A DNA stretch of 25,004 bases from assembly GCA_036443405.1 (NCBI GenBank), contig JAZFYD010000058.1:1-25004 (forward strand), read 5' to 3'. Position numbers and translations under genes: made by a program. Source of the stretch: JAZFYD01 sp036443405 (lineage in GTDB: Bacteria > Planctomycetota > PLA2). A model generated the notes under the pieces. That model saw nothing but the letters and a program-made list of their open reading frames with translations. It had not been told where the DNA came from and made no database searches. This document shows, in pieces, positions 13,824 to 20,409 of the stretch (the stretch's first letter is position 1; every line of letters starts with the position of its first letter).

Positions 13824-15932
13824 TCAGACGACGTAGACTCCGAGCGAGCGCAGTTCGGTCTCGATCTGCTTCTCCAGGATCCGCTCGTTGAAAAAGACCG
13901 TGCGTTCGTCCACGACCTTTTCGATGCAGTCCTTGAGCAGGCGGTGAGCCCGAATCGCCTCGATCACGTCAGCGTGGCTGGCCGTGAACAGGATTCCCTG
14001 TGCCAGCGAGCCCGACCTGACGTCCTTGGACCAGGAACGAATCGAGTACACGACGTTTTGCGGAAGCTCCGCGCGCGCGTTGCTGCTGAGGAAATCGAGG
14101 ATCTCGTCCGCAGTCGTTCCGCTCACCGTGACCCGCTCGACCTTCTTGCGGTCCAACCGGTAGTGCAACACCTCGCCGCCGGCCACCCGCTCCGCGATTC
14201 GGTCGAGATGGTGCAACAGGTCGTCGATGCCCGTCTCCGGCAGAACGAGGACCTCGAAGTCCGGGTTCACGATCACAGCCTGAACCGGCTCCGGCTCCCC
14301 CTGGTCGGCGACGAAGAAACGCCGGCCGAGTTGGGAAAGGCGTGCCCCCACCATCTCGCCGTCCCGCATCGCGATGTCGACGAGTCCGAGGGGGTAGAAC
14401 GTGCGCTGAACCAGATCCTCGGCGGCGCGCCCCAACTCCGTCAGCGCCGCGTGGCGCGTCGACAGCGAGTGGTAGTTTTCCGCCGGCGCCCCCGACGTCA
14501 GTTCGACTAGGTAGCGGTTGCGGGCCGTCATCGCGAGGCTCGGCCCCGGGAACCACGCGTCGCCGGACTCGATCAGCAAGTCGACGATGATCTCGCGCAC
14601 GCGCCGCAGGTGCTGGGACCGCAGCGTGCGCGGCGCGTCCGCGGTCAAGACGTCGTAGGCGATCTCGAGCTTTTCCTGAAGCGGTTGCGCGCCCCATTCG
14701 TGCCCCTTTTCGCTGACCTCCAGCATGCCCTCTTCGGTGGGCTCGGCCAGCTTGCAGCGTTGCACGACCATCAGCACGAGCTCCGCGAGGTCCGTGCGAT
14801 CGATCAGCGGCTGCTCCGCGAAGATGAATCGCTCGGAGATGCGGCCGCGCGCCGACTTGTAGACGGCCCCCTCCTTGCCGACGCGAATCGGGAACTCCCG
14901 CACCATCTGCAGCGCGAGGCAGACGTCGGTGAGCAGGTCGCCGTGGGCCGACAACACGAGATCGTGTTGGAACTCGCGTTTGCGCCAGTACTCGAGATAC
15001 CCCTCGCACGCCTCTTGGAAAAAGAGCAGCGCGTCGTCGTCGACGCCCAGGCCGTAGGCACGCAAGTCCACGTGGCCAACGGTGCCGAGGCCGGCGCCGC
15101 CAAAACCGCGAAGGAATCGGCTCGAGGCCCACGCGATCTTGCGCTCGGGCTGCAACACCGTCGCGAACTCGTGGCGGGTCACGATGCCGCCGTATTCCTC
15201 GATCGCGATCTTGGCGACTTCCTTGAGCTTTTGCGGTGCGAGGTTCTCGAACGCCGCATCGAGATCCTCGGGCAACTCCGCCGGGGCGAGGTTGGCGTTT
15301 TGCTCGAACGTGGAACCCTCATATCCCGCGCGCACGAAGATCTGCGGCAGCGTGCGGCGGTCGGTTCCGGAAAGGCCCTGCATCACACCCGCGGTCTCGA
15401 GCGGAATCGCATAGGTGTTGCGTCCGAAGTGCAGCCAGTCCTTGGCGCGCCGGACACGAACGAAGCCGCGCTTGCTGAGGGCCGTGAGCGCTGCTTCGGC
15501 TTCGTAGTACTCCATCTGCAGCGGATGGTCCGTACGGAAGATGCCCTGCAGGTCGGCGGTGTAGTGCGTCGACTTCAGAAGCGACAGCAGAACGCCGCGG
15601 ACCGTCTCCGACAACAGCTCGACCTTGGCGTAGACGACGTTCTCGTCGGACATCACGCGATAGAGCTTCTCGATGAGCTTCTCGCGCGCGAGATGGCCGT
15701 TTTTCTGGTGCGGGTTCCAGAACTTATAGAACTCCTCGAGTTCGGCGACGGTGCACGTATCGAGGTGACGCCGGAGCGCCAGCGGCCGCGGTGCGCGATC
15801 AGCGCCGGCCTTGCTCGAAGCCGTGGCGGTCTTCTTGGCCGTTTTCTTGGCGGCCTTTTTCGCGGTTTTCGGGCTCGCCTTCTGGCTCTTCTTTTGGGAC
15901 TTGCCGTTCCCGCTTGAGTTCTGTGAAGTCAT
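13824..15932 (-). CDS. Helicase-associated protein, partner of XPB
   Basis: Start ATG 15932 overlaps the helicase stop as ATGA and has GAGG 4 nt upstream. The protein has 702 residues. Residues 10-45 are a histone-H1-like tail (KKAAKKTAKKTA) suited to DNA binding. A helical region at about 50-110 (LDTCTVAELEEFYKFWNPHQ) is followed by mixed helix/strand sequence that may hold winged helices. Residues of about 550-665 match the XPB/Ssl2-type helicase-associated domain: VIVNPDFEVLVLPE, YRLDRKKVERVTVSGTTADE, then LPQNVVYSIRSW. The same domain forms the N-terminus of the adjacent helicase. In Mycobacterium tuberculosis the XPB homologue (Rv0861c) is likewise next to a large protein of this type (Rv0862c). 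No nuclease motif is seen. I infer a DNA-repair or chromatin-access complex with the helicase. Confidence 0.85.
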   Translation of the reverse strand: MTSQNSSGNGKSQKKSQKASPKTAKKAAKKTAKKTATASSKAGADRAPRPLALRRHLDTCTVAELEEFYKFWNPHQKNGHLAREKLIEKLYRVMSDENVVYAKVELLSETVRGVLLSLLKSTHYTADLQGIFRTDHPLQMEYYEAEAALTALSKRGFVRVRRAKDWLHFGRNTYAIPLETAGVMQGLSGTDRRTLPQIFVRAGYEGSTFEQNANLAPAELPEDLDAAFENLAPQKLKEVAKIAIEEYGGIVTRHEFATVLQPERKIAWASSRFLRGFGGAGLGTVGHVDLRAYGLGVDDDALLFFQEACEGYLEYWRKREFQHDLVLSAHGDLLTDVCLALQMVREFPIRVGKEGAVYKSARGRISERFIFAEQPLIDRTDLAELVLMVVQRCKLAEPTEEGMLEVSEKGHEWGAQPLQEKLEIAYDVLTADAPRTLRSQHLRRVREIIVDLLIESGDAWFPGPSLAMTARNRYLVELTSGAPAENYHSLSTRHAALTELGRAAEDLVQRTFYPLGLVDIAMRDGEMVGARLSQLGRRFFVADQGEPEPVQAVIVNPDFEVLVLPETGIDDLLHHLDRIAERVAGGEVLHYRLDRKKVERVTVSGTTADEILDFLSSNARAELPQNVVYSIRSWSKDVRSGSLAQGILFTASHADVIEAIRAHRLLKDCIEKVVDERTVFFNERILEKQIETELRSLGVYVV

Positions 15933-17626
15933 GCCACCTCACGGTCGTCGAGGATGCGATAGCTATACCCCTGTTCGGTCAGGAAGAGCTGGCGCCTTTG
16001 CGCGTACTCCTGATCGAGCGTGTCCCGGGTGACCAGCGAATAGAAATGCGCTTGGCCGTTGCCGGGTTTGGGGCGGAGGATGCGTCCGAGTCGTTGCGCC
16101 TCTTCCTGGCGGCTTCCGAACGTGCCCGAGACCTGCACCAGCACGTTGGCGTCGGGCAGATCGATCGCGAAGTTGCCCACCTTGGAGACGATGAGCAGGC
16201 GGATCTCGCCGCTGCGGAACTTGCCATAGAGTTCGGCGCGGACGTCGCTCGGCGTGCGGCCGGTGATGATCGGGGCACCCGTGACCTTCGCGATCTCCTG
16301 AAGCTGGCGCAAGTACTGGCCGATCACGAGCACGTGATCCCCGTCGTGACGCTTCAAGACGCGCACCAGCGTGTCGAGTTTCTGGCTGTTCTCCGAGGCG
16401 AGACGGAACTTCTGGCGCCGGTCGGCGACGGCGTAACGCGAGCGCGTGAGTTCCTCCATCGGCACGCGCACTTCGGTGCACGTTGCGGGCGCGATGAACC
16501 CCTGCTTCTCGAGGACCTTCCACGGAACGTCGTAGCGCTTCGGGCCGATGAGCGTGAAGACCTCGTCCTCTTTTTCGTCCTCGCGGACGAGCGTGGCGGT
16601 GAGGCCCAAACGGCGGGTCGCCTGAATCTCCGCAGTGAATCGAAAGACTGGGGCCGGCAGAAGATGTACCTCGTCGTAGATGATGAGGCCCCAGTCGTTG
16701 CTATCGAAAACTCCGAAGTGCACGAACTCCGAGGTGCGTGAACGCCGGTATGTCAGGATCTGGTAAGTGGTCACCGTGACCGCGCGGATGTCCTTGCGCT
16801 CGCCGGTGTACTCGCCGATGTCCTCGGGATCGATCTGGCACTTGTCGCGCAACTCGGTCTGCCACTGACGAACGGCGGTGAGGTTGGTCGTCATGATGAG
16901 CGTCTTGCGGCCCACCTGCGCCATCACCCCCATGCCGACGATCGTCTTGCCGGCGCCGCACGGCAGAACGATGACCCCCGAGCCGCCGCGCTCGCTCCCG
17001 CCCGCCCAGAACGTGTCGACGGCGGCCTTCTGATAGGCGCGCATGGCAAACGGCTGGCCGCCCACCGTCGTCTCGCGCAGCCCGAAAGCGAGATTGCCAC
17101 CCTCGACGTAGCCGGCGAGGTCCTCGACGGGGTAGCCGAGCTTGATCATGGCCTGTTTGACCGCGCCGCGATGCATCGGATCGACCAGCACGCGGCCCTT
17201 GTCCAGGCGTTCGGACAGGCAGCGCTTGACGCTCGTGCTGGCCCAGGCCTCCCGCATCAGGATGGGGTCATCGGACTCCAGCACCAGTCGATCGCCGTCC
17301 AGGACGAGGCGCACCCGGCCGTACCGGCCGGCGTAGTCCTCGATGTCCCGGATCACGTTCTGAGGGACCGGGTACTTCGCGAATTCCCGCAGCGTTGCGA
17401 CCATTTCAGCCGCCGAGATCCCGGAAGCGGACGCGTTCCAGATGGACAGCGGGCTGACCTTATAGGTGTGGATGTGCTCCGGGGACTTGACCAATTCGGC
17501 GAAACCGGCCAATGCGTCCCGGCAATCCGGGTAGCGGGGTCCGTCCACCTCGAGCAAGACCGTGTGGTCGCTCTGGATGATCAGGGGGTTGTCCGGTCGG
17601 GGTTCCATACGGGCCATGGGGCGCAT
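15929..17626 (-). CDS. XPB/ERCC3-type DNA repair helicase
   Basis: Start ATG 17626 has GGAG 5 nt upstream. The protein has 565 residues, typical for bacterial XPB. The helicase-associated domain covers about 15-160 (LIIQSDHTVLLEVDGP, VPQNVIRDIEDYAGRYG). The SF2 core follows with Walker A GAGKT (224-228), DEVH box (318-321) and TAT of motif III (343-345). The XPB-specific RED residues are at 348-350, and the thumb-like GPKRYDVPWKVLEKQGFIAP follows. Motif VI is QRLGRILRPK (511-520). All key residues are intact, so it should be an ATP-driven 3'-5' DNA translocase that opens DNA at lesions or promoters. It heads a four-gene operon; its partner follows at once. A double-length UvrA gene lies about 2.8 kb upstream on the same strand, making a nucleotide-excision-repair neighbourhood. 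Confidence 0.93.
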   Translation of the reverse strand: MRPMARMEPRPDNPLIIQSDHTVLLEVDGPRYPDCRDALAGFAELVKSPEHIHTYKVSPLSIWNASASGISAAEMVATLREFAKYPVPQNVIRDIEDYAGRYGRVRLVLDGDRLVLESDDPILMREAWASTSVKRCLSERLDKGRVLVDPMHRGAVKQAMIKLGYPVEDLAGYVEGGNLAFGLRETTVGGQPFAMRAYQKAAVDTFWAGGSERGGSGVIVLPCGAGKTIVGMGVMAQVGRKTLIMTTNLTAVRQWQTELRDKCQIDPEDIGEYTGERKDIRAVTVTTYQILTYRRSRTSEFVHFGVFDSNDWGLIIYDEVHLLPAPVFRFTAEIQATRRLGLTATLVREDEKEDEVFTLIGPKRYDVPWKVLEKQGFIAPATCTEVRVPMEELTRSRYAVADRRQKFRLASENSQKLDTLVRVLKRHDGDHVLVIGQYLRQLQEIAKVTGAPIITGRTPSDVRAELYGKFRSGEIRLLIVSKVGNFAIDLPDANVLVQVSGTFGSRQEEAQRLGRILRPKPGNGQAHFYSLVTRDTLDQEYAQRRQLFLTEQGYSYRILDDREVA

Positions 17627-17666
17627 ATCGGCTCCGCTCGGAGCCTACGGGTCCACAGAATCAGCT

Positions 17667-17696
17667 AGTCTACGCCCGCGCAAGCCGTGCGCCCAA
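17667..17696 (-). promoter_or_regulatory. Candidate promoter of the XPB operon
   Basis: On the minus strand TTGGGC (17696-17691) and TAGACT (17672-17667) are 18 bp apart. The -10 matches four of six consensus bases and the -35 begins with TTG. Transcription would start near 17660, leaving about 35 nt before the ATG at 17626. It lies just below the repeat cluster at 17731-17761. Confidence 0.4.
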
Positions 17697-17730
17697 TCCT
17701 TGCCGCCACCACCGCCCCATTCCGATCCCG

Positions 17731-17761
17731 TCCGGCGCACCTTCCGGCGCACCTGGTGCGC
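17731..17761. repeat. Tandem 12-bp repeat fused to a 15-bp palindrome
   Basis: TCCGGCGCACCT occurs twice head to tail with no gap (17731-17742, 17743-17754). The second copy runs into the palindrome GCGCACC-T-GGTGCGC (17747-17761). The cluster lies 35 bp upstream of the candidate -35 box of the XPB operon, the usual place for an activator site. The regulator is unknown. Confidence 0.55.
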
Positions 17762-17807
17762 TCCAAGAACACTGCAACTTGTTCTGGAAGGGCGGGTTAC
17801 AAGGATC

Positions 17808-17831
17808 GTTTGCGCCACCGGCGGCGCAAAC
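17808..17831 (-). terminator. Stem-loop after the pilin-like operon
   Basis: GTTTGCGCC (17808-17816) pairs exactly with GGCGCAAAC (17823-17831), a 9-bp stem with a 6-nt loop. It lies about 50 bp beyond the stop of the last pilin-like gene (17882). No strong T run follows on the minus strand, so it may be a Rho-assisted end or an RNA stabiliser. Confidence 0.45.
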
Positions 17832-17881
17832 GGCCCGGCTCGCGCGGGCGGTTGCGGCGGTGGAGCCCGGGGCGTTCGCCG

Positions 17882-18493
17882 CTAGTTCCGAAGCCAGATC
17901 CGCGTTTCGTAGGTGCGGCGGCCCGGTGCGTAGATTTCGGTCGGCAGGATCGCGTCCAGTTCGACCCGGATCAGGAGTCCTGTCCGCGAAATCCGCATGT
18001 CCACGACCTTTTCGACCATGATCGTCCGGCGGGTCTCGGTGGATCCGTCCTCGGCCGTCACGTCCCATTCGCGGACCAGCGTGCCGTTCTCGATGAAGTA
18101 CGCGATCCGGCGGGTGTAGACGCCGCTGGCGATGGTGTTGCCGTCGTCGTCCTGCAAATCGACCCGGCGGTTGAATTCGATGCGGTCCAGGTTCGTGGCG
18201 CCGTCGGGCACGTTCCAGTCGGAATCGAGCACGCCGTTGCCGTTGGTGTCCTCGCCGTCGTCGAGATCGTTCCCCTCGTCGCGGTCCTCGGCGAACTCGC
18301 CGGCCATCCGGAGTTCGGTGGCGATGCGCTCGAGCGCATATTGGGCACGAAGCTCCGGCCCCAGCTGCGCCGTCAGGGCGCGATGCGCCGACGTGTCGCG
18401 GGCGATGGCGCTGGCCGAGGCCGCGATCAACGCGAACAGCAGGACCGTCGAGACCATGACCTCGATGATCGAAAAAGCGCGGCCTGTTCTCAC
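17882..18493 (-). CDS. PilW/GspJ-like minor pseudopilin
   Basis: The start is GTG 18493, which overlaps the previous stop as GTGA and has GAGGG 9 nt upstream. The frame is open much further in the 5' direction but only as a shadow of the preceding gene. The protein has 203 residues. The short leader MRTGRA is followed by FSIIEVMVSTVLLFALIAA, with Phe at +1 and Glu at +5, the class III (prepilin peptidase) signal. The residue at -1 is Ala rather than the usual Gly. After the hydrophobic helix comes a globular domain with LERIATELRMAGEF, typical of PilW/GspJ proteins. An acidic DGEDTNGNGVLDSD stretch resembling a calcium loop and a beta-rich end follow. It probably caps a type IV pilus or secretion pseudopilus with its two operon partners. 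Confidence 0.82.
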   Translation of the reverse strand: MRTGRAFSIIEVMVSTVLLFALIAASASAIARDTSAHRALTAQLGPELRAQYALERIATELRMAGEFAEDRDEGNDLDDGEDTNGNGVLDSDWNVPDGATNLDRIEFNRRVDLQDDDGNTIASGVYTRRIAYFIENGTLVREWDVTAEDGSTETRRTIMVEKVVDMRISRTGLLIRVELDAILPTEIYAPGRRTYETRIWLRN

Positions 18494-19626
18494 GAGATTT
18501 CGCCCTCGCGCCAGTTCAGGATCGTGTAGCTGGCAAACGCCGTGCTGATGCGTGTGATGGTCGCGGCCGAGTAGATGACGTCGATGGTGCCGTTGACGAG
18601 CAAGCCGCTGTCGTCTCCCTCCACGTCTTCTTCCACGATCAGTGCGCCGATGAGACGCTTGCCGCCGCCGCCGCCCTTGAAGCTCACTTTGCCGCGCACG
18701 ATGATCACGCCGCGCCATTCGAACCCCCCGCTGATCTCGCAGTCGCCGTCGACCACGAGGTAGCCGGCGCCCGCGGCACCGCCGGAGACCTTGATGTTGC
18801 CGGCAGCGTAGAGGATCTTCGGCGCGCTGATCGCGCCCCACGCGCCGGGCTCCGACAGCTGATGGTTGCCGTCCACGGCCAGCTCGATGTCGTTCGAGCG
18901 TGCGGCCTCCTCGATGAGGTCGCGCATGTCGAGCTCGGGCACCGTCATCACGGACGGATCGCCGCCCGCGCCGATCACGTTGTCGTCCTGGTTGCCGCTC
19001 AACGCGGCGATGATCTGATCCGGCGAACCGTTGACGCCGATGCCGGGGACCTGATCGCCGGTCGTATTTCCGTTCAGATCCACGTCGTTCCCATCGATGT
19101 GGAACGAGTTACCGGCGAAACTCATGAACGCCGCAGCGTTCGAGATGTACGCCGCCGATTGCACGGTGGGCGATCGGTAGCGCGCCAGAAGCGTGCAACG
19201 CACGGTCTTGGTCACGCCGTCGAACGACCCCGTGCTGACGATCTCCACGAGGTCGACCTCGTCCTCTTCGTCCACGAGCAGGTCCGAATCGTTGTCGATG
19301 CCGTCCGCGGCGCCCGAGGTGACTTCCAACCTATAGCGGGGCGCGCGCTCGCCATCGCCCTGCAGGCTTCCCTGCGCGGAGCCAGCGGCCATGAATTCGG
19401 TGGCTCCCGGACCGTTGAGCAGCGCCACCGCCGCGTGTACGCCGGATTCCGCCACCTGCTGGGCTTCCAGCGTGGCTCTCAGGGTGCGTGACTGGTTGTG
19501 AACCGCCATGCCCGAGGAGAGCAACGAGGCGGAATACGCGGCAACGATCATCGAAAAGAGCATCGCGACGATGAGCGCGGTGCCGCGCTCGCCCCGCCGG
19601 CGAGGTGTCCGTGTCACGGGGATCAT
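18490..19626 (-). CDS. PilX-like minor pilin / pilus assembly protein
   Basis: I choose ATG 19626, which shares a base with the previous stop (TGATG) and has GGAGG 7 nt upstream. A GTG one codon earlier is possible. The protein has 378 residues. RGERGTALIVAMLFSMIVAAYSASLL at the N-terminus has the PilX layout: a basic lead, Gly, then a hydrophobic helix without the +5 Glu. EAQQVAESGVHAAVALLNGP follows as in PilX-type proteins. The rest is an acidic, Gly/Asn-rich beta domain with a calcium-loop-like DGIDNDSDLLVDEEDEVD and later repeated short beta strands (VSGGAAGAGYLVVDGDCEIS). It should sit at the pilus tip or in the assembly complex in the envelope. The gene is coupled at both ends. Confidence 0.78.
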   Translation of the reverse strand: MIPVTRTPRRRGERGTALIVAMLFSMIVAAYSASLLSSGMAVHNQSRTLRATLEAQQVAESGVHAAVALLNGPGATEFMAAGSAQGSLQGDGERAPRYRLEVTSGAADGIDNDSDLLVDEEDEVDLVEIVSTGSFDGVTKTVRCTLLARYRSPTVQSAAYISNAAAFMSFAGNSFHIDGNDVDLNGNTTGDQVPGIGVNGSPDQIIAALSGNQDDNVIGAGGDPSVMTVPELDMRDLIEEAARSNDIELAVDGNHQLSEPGAWGAISAPKILYAAGNIKVSGGAAGAGYLVVDGDCEISGGFEWRGVIIVRGKVSFKGGGGGKRLIGALIVEEDVEGDDSGLLVNGTIDVIYSAATITRISTAFASYTILNWREGEIS

Positions 19627-20243
19627 CACTCCACCTCCAGATTCTCGACCACCAGATCGGGTTCGGGCGCCGGGTCGGGATACGGGTCGCCTTCCGGATC
19701 GGGGTCCGGGTACGGGTTCGGGTCCAAATCAGGGTCCGGGTACGGTGTCGGAACCGTCAACGGTCCGGCCTCATGGGCCGCCTCGATCTCCTCGAGGGTG
19801 ATCGGATTCCCGGTGTCGCCACGGACGTTCGCGAGGTAGTGCACGCTCCGTACCTGCCGCGCGCCTTTCGTGCCGCGCCAGCGGACACTCACCGTCACGG
19901 TGTAGTAGCTGGTATCGCCGTTGGGGCCGTATTCGAAGACGACCTCGCCGGGAAGCCCATCCGGGTCGTCCGCGATCGCGAACAGGGGCGGCACGTCGAA
20001 GTTCCGGCGGTGGTAGGTCGCGGCCACACCATCAAACGGCGCCGCCGCCAACTCCGCGTAGATCGAGCGGATCCAGTTGCGCGCGGCAACCTCCTGCCGC
20101 GGCGATTGAATCAACTCGTGGGACTGCGCCAGGACTACAGCGAGTCCGACGGTCGACACGGTCAACACAATTCCGGCTACCAGGACTTCCAGCAGCGTGA
20201 ACGCTGCTTCTCCGCGCCGGTCGCGCGCAAGCTCAGCCCGCAT
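19626..20243 (-). CDS. PilV/GspI-like minor pseudopilin with Pro-Asp tail
   Basis: ATG 20243 is preferred (AGG 6 nt upstream); a GTG at 20246 is the alternative. The protein has 205 residues. The leader MRAELARDRRGEAA precedes FTLLEVLVAGIVLTVSTVGL, with Phe at +1 and Glu at +5, the prepilin peptidase signal. Ala is at -1, as in the third operon gene. Residues of about 55-150 form the globular part (RNWIRSIYAELAAAPFDGVA, YYTVTVSVRWRGTKGARQVR). The last 45 residues are an unusual low-complexity tail of repeated PYPDPD-type units encoded by short DNA repeats (19650-19752). It is the first gene of the pilin-like operon. Type II secretion and type IV pilus roles cannot be told apart without the ATPase and secretin genes, which are not in this window. 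Confidence 0.82.
   Translation of the reverse strand: MRAELARDRRGEAAFTLLEVLVAGIVLTVSTVGLAVVLAQSHELIQSPRQEVAARNWIRSIYAELAAAPFDGVAATYHRRNFDVPPLFAIADDPDGLPGEVVFEYGPNGDTSYYTVTVSVRWRGTKGARQVRSVHYLANVRGDTGNPITLEEIEAAHEAGPLTVPTPYPDPDLDPNPYPDPDPEGDPYPDPAPEPDLVVENLEVE
19650..19752. repeat. Degenerate short repeats coding a Pro-Asp tail
   Basis: The plus strand repeats units such as GGGTCCGGGTACGG (19701-19714 region and again at 19732-19745) with variants between. On the minus strand they encode PYPDPDLDPNPYPDP and similar units of the PilV-like protein. Such repeats can expand or contract by slippage. Confidence 0.6.
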
Positions 20244-20265
20244 CACGATCCTACCTTCCCTCTAT

Positions 20266-20283
20266 CGAAGCTGGCCCGCTTCG
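20266..20283. promoter_or_regulatory. Hairpin in the pilin-operon leader
   Basis: CGAAGC (20266-20271) and GCTTCG (20278-20283) pair around six bases. It lies between the candidate promoter and the ribosome site of the first pilin-like gene, so it would be in the leader RNA. Role unknown. Confidence 0.3.
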
Positions 20284-20297
20284 TTTGTTCCGATCGA

Positions 20298-20325
20298 AAC
20301 CTAGCACCGCACAGTATCGGGGCAA
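20298..20325 (-). promoter_or_regulatory. Candidate promoter of the pilin-like operon
   Basis: On the minus strand TTGCCC (20325-20320) and TAGGTT (20303-20298) are 16 bp apart. Transcription would begin near 20290, about 47 nt before ATG 20243. The match is partial. Two 11-bp direct repeats lie upstream of it. Confidence 0.35.
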
Positions 20326-20370
20326 ACCGAAACCGGGTTGCGCGCAGCGATGCGTCTTGATCCGAAGCAC

Positions 20371-20398
20371 TCGCGCACCGCGGCCGATCGCGCACCGC
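20371..20398. repeat. Two 11-bp direct repeats, 17-bp period
   Basis: TCGCGCACCGC occurs exactly at 20371-20381 and 20388-20398, on the same face of the helix within error of 1.6 turns. They lie just after the uvrA stop and about 46 bp above the candidate -35 box of the pilin-like operon. An activator site is plausible. Chance in GC-rich DNA is not excluded. Confidence 0.45.
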
Positions 20399-20409
20399 AA
20401 TAAATGGCC

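Noticed and set aside
11994..14510. Long plus-strand open frame (838 codons) antisense to the TPR and helicase-associated genes
   Set aside because: Arg/His/Leu-rich mirror of GC-rich coding DNA, with no domain or ribosome site. The minus strand has clear domains and coupled starts.
14610..15917. Plus-strand open frame of 435 codons inside the helicase-associated gene
   Set aside because: Antisense shadow; its hydrophobic end is the complement of the Lys-rich tail of the real gene.
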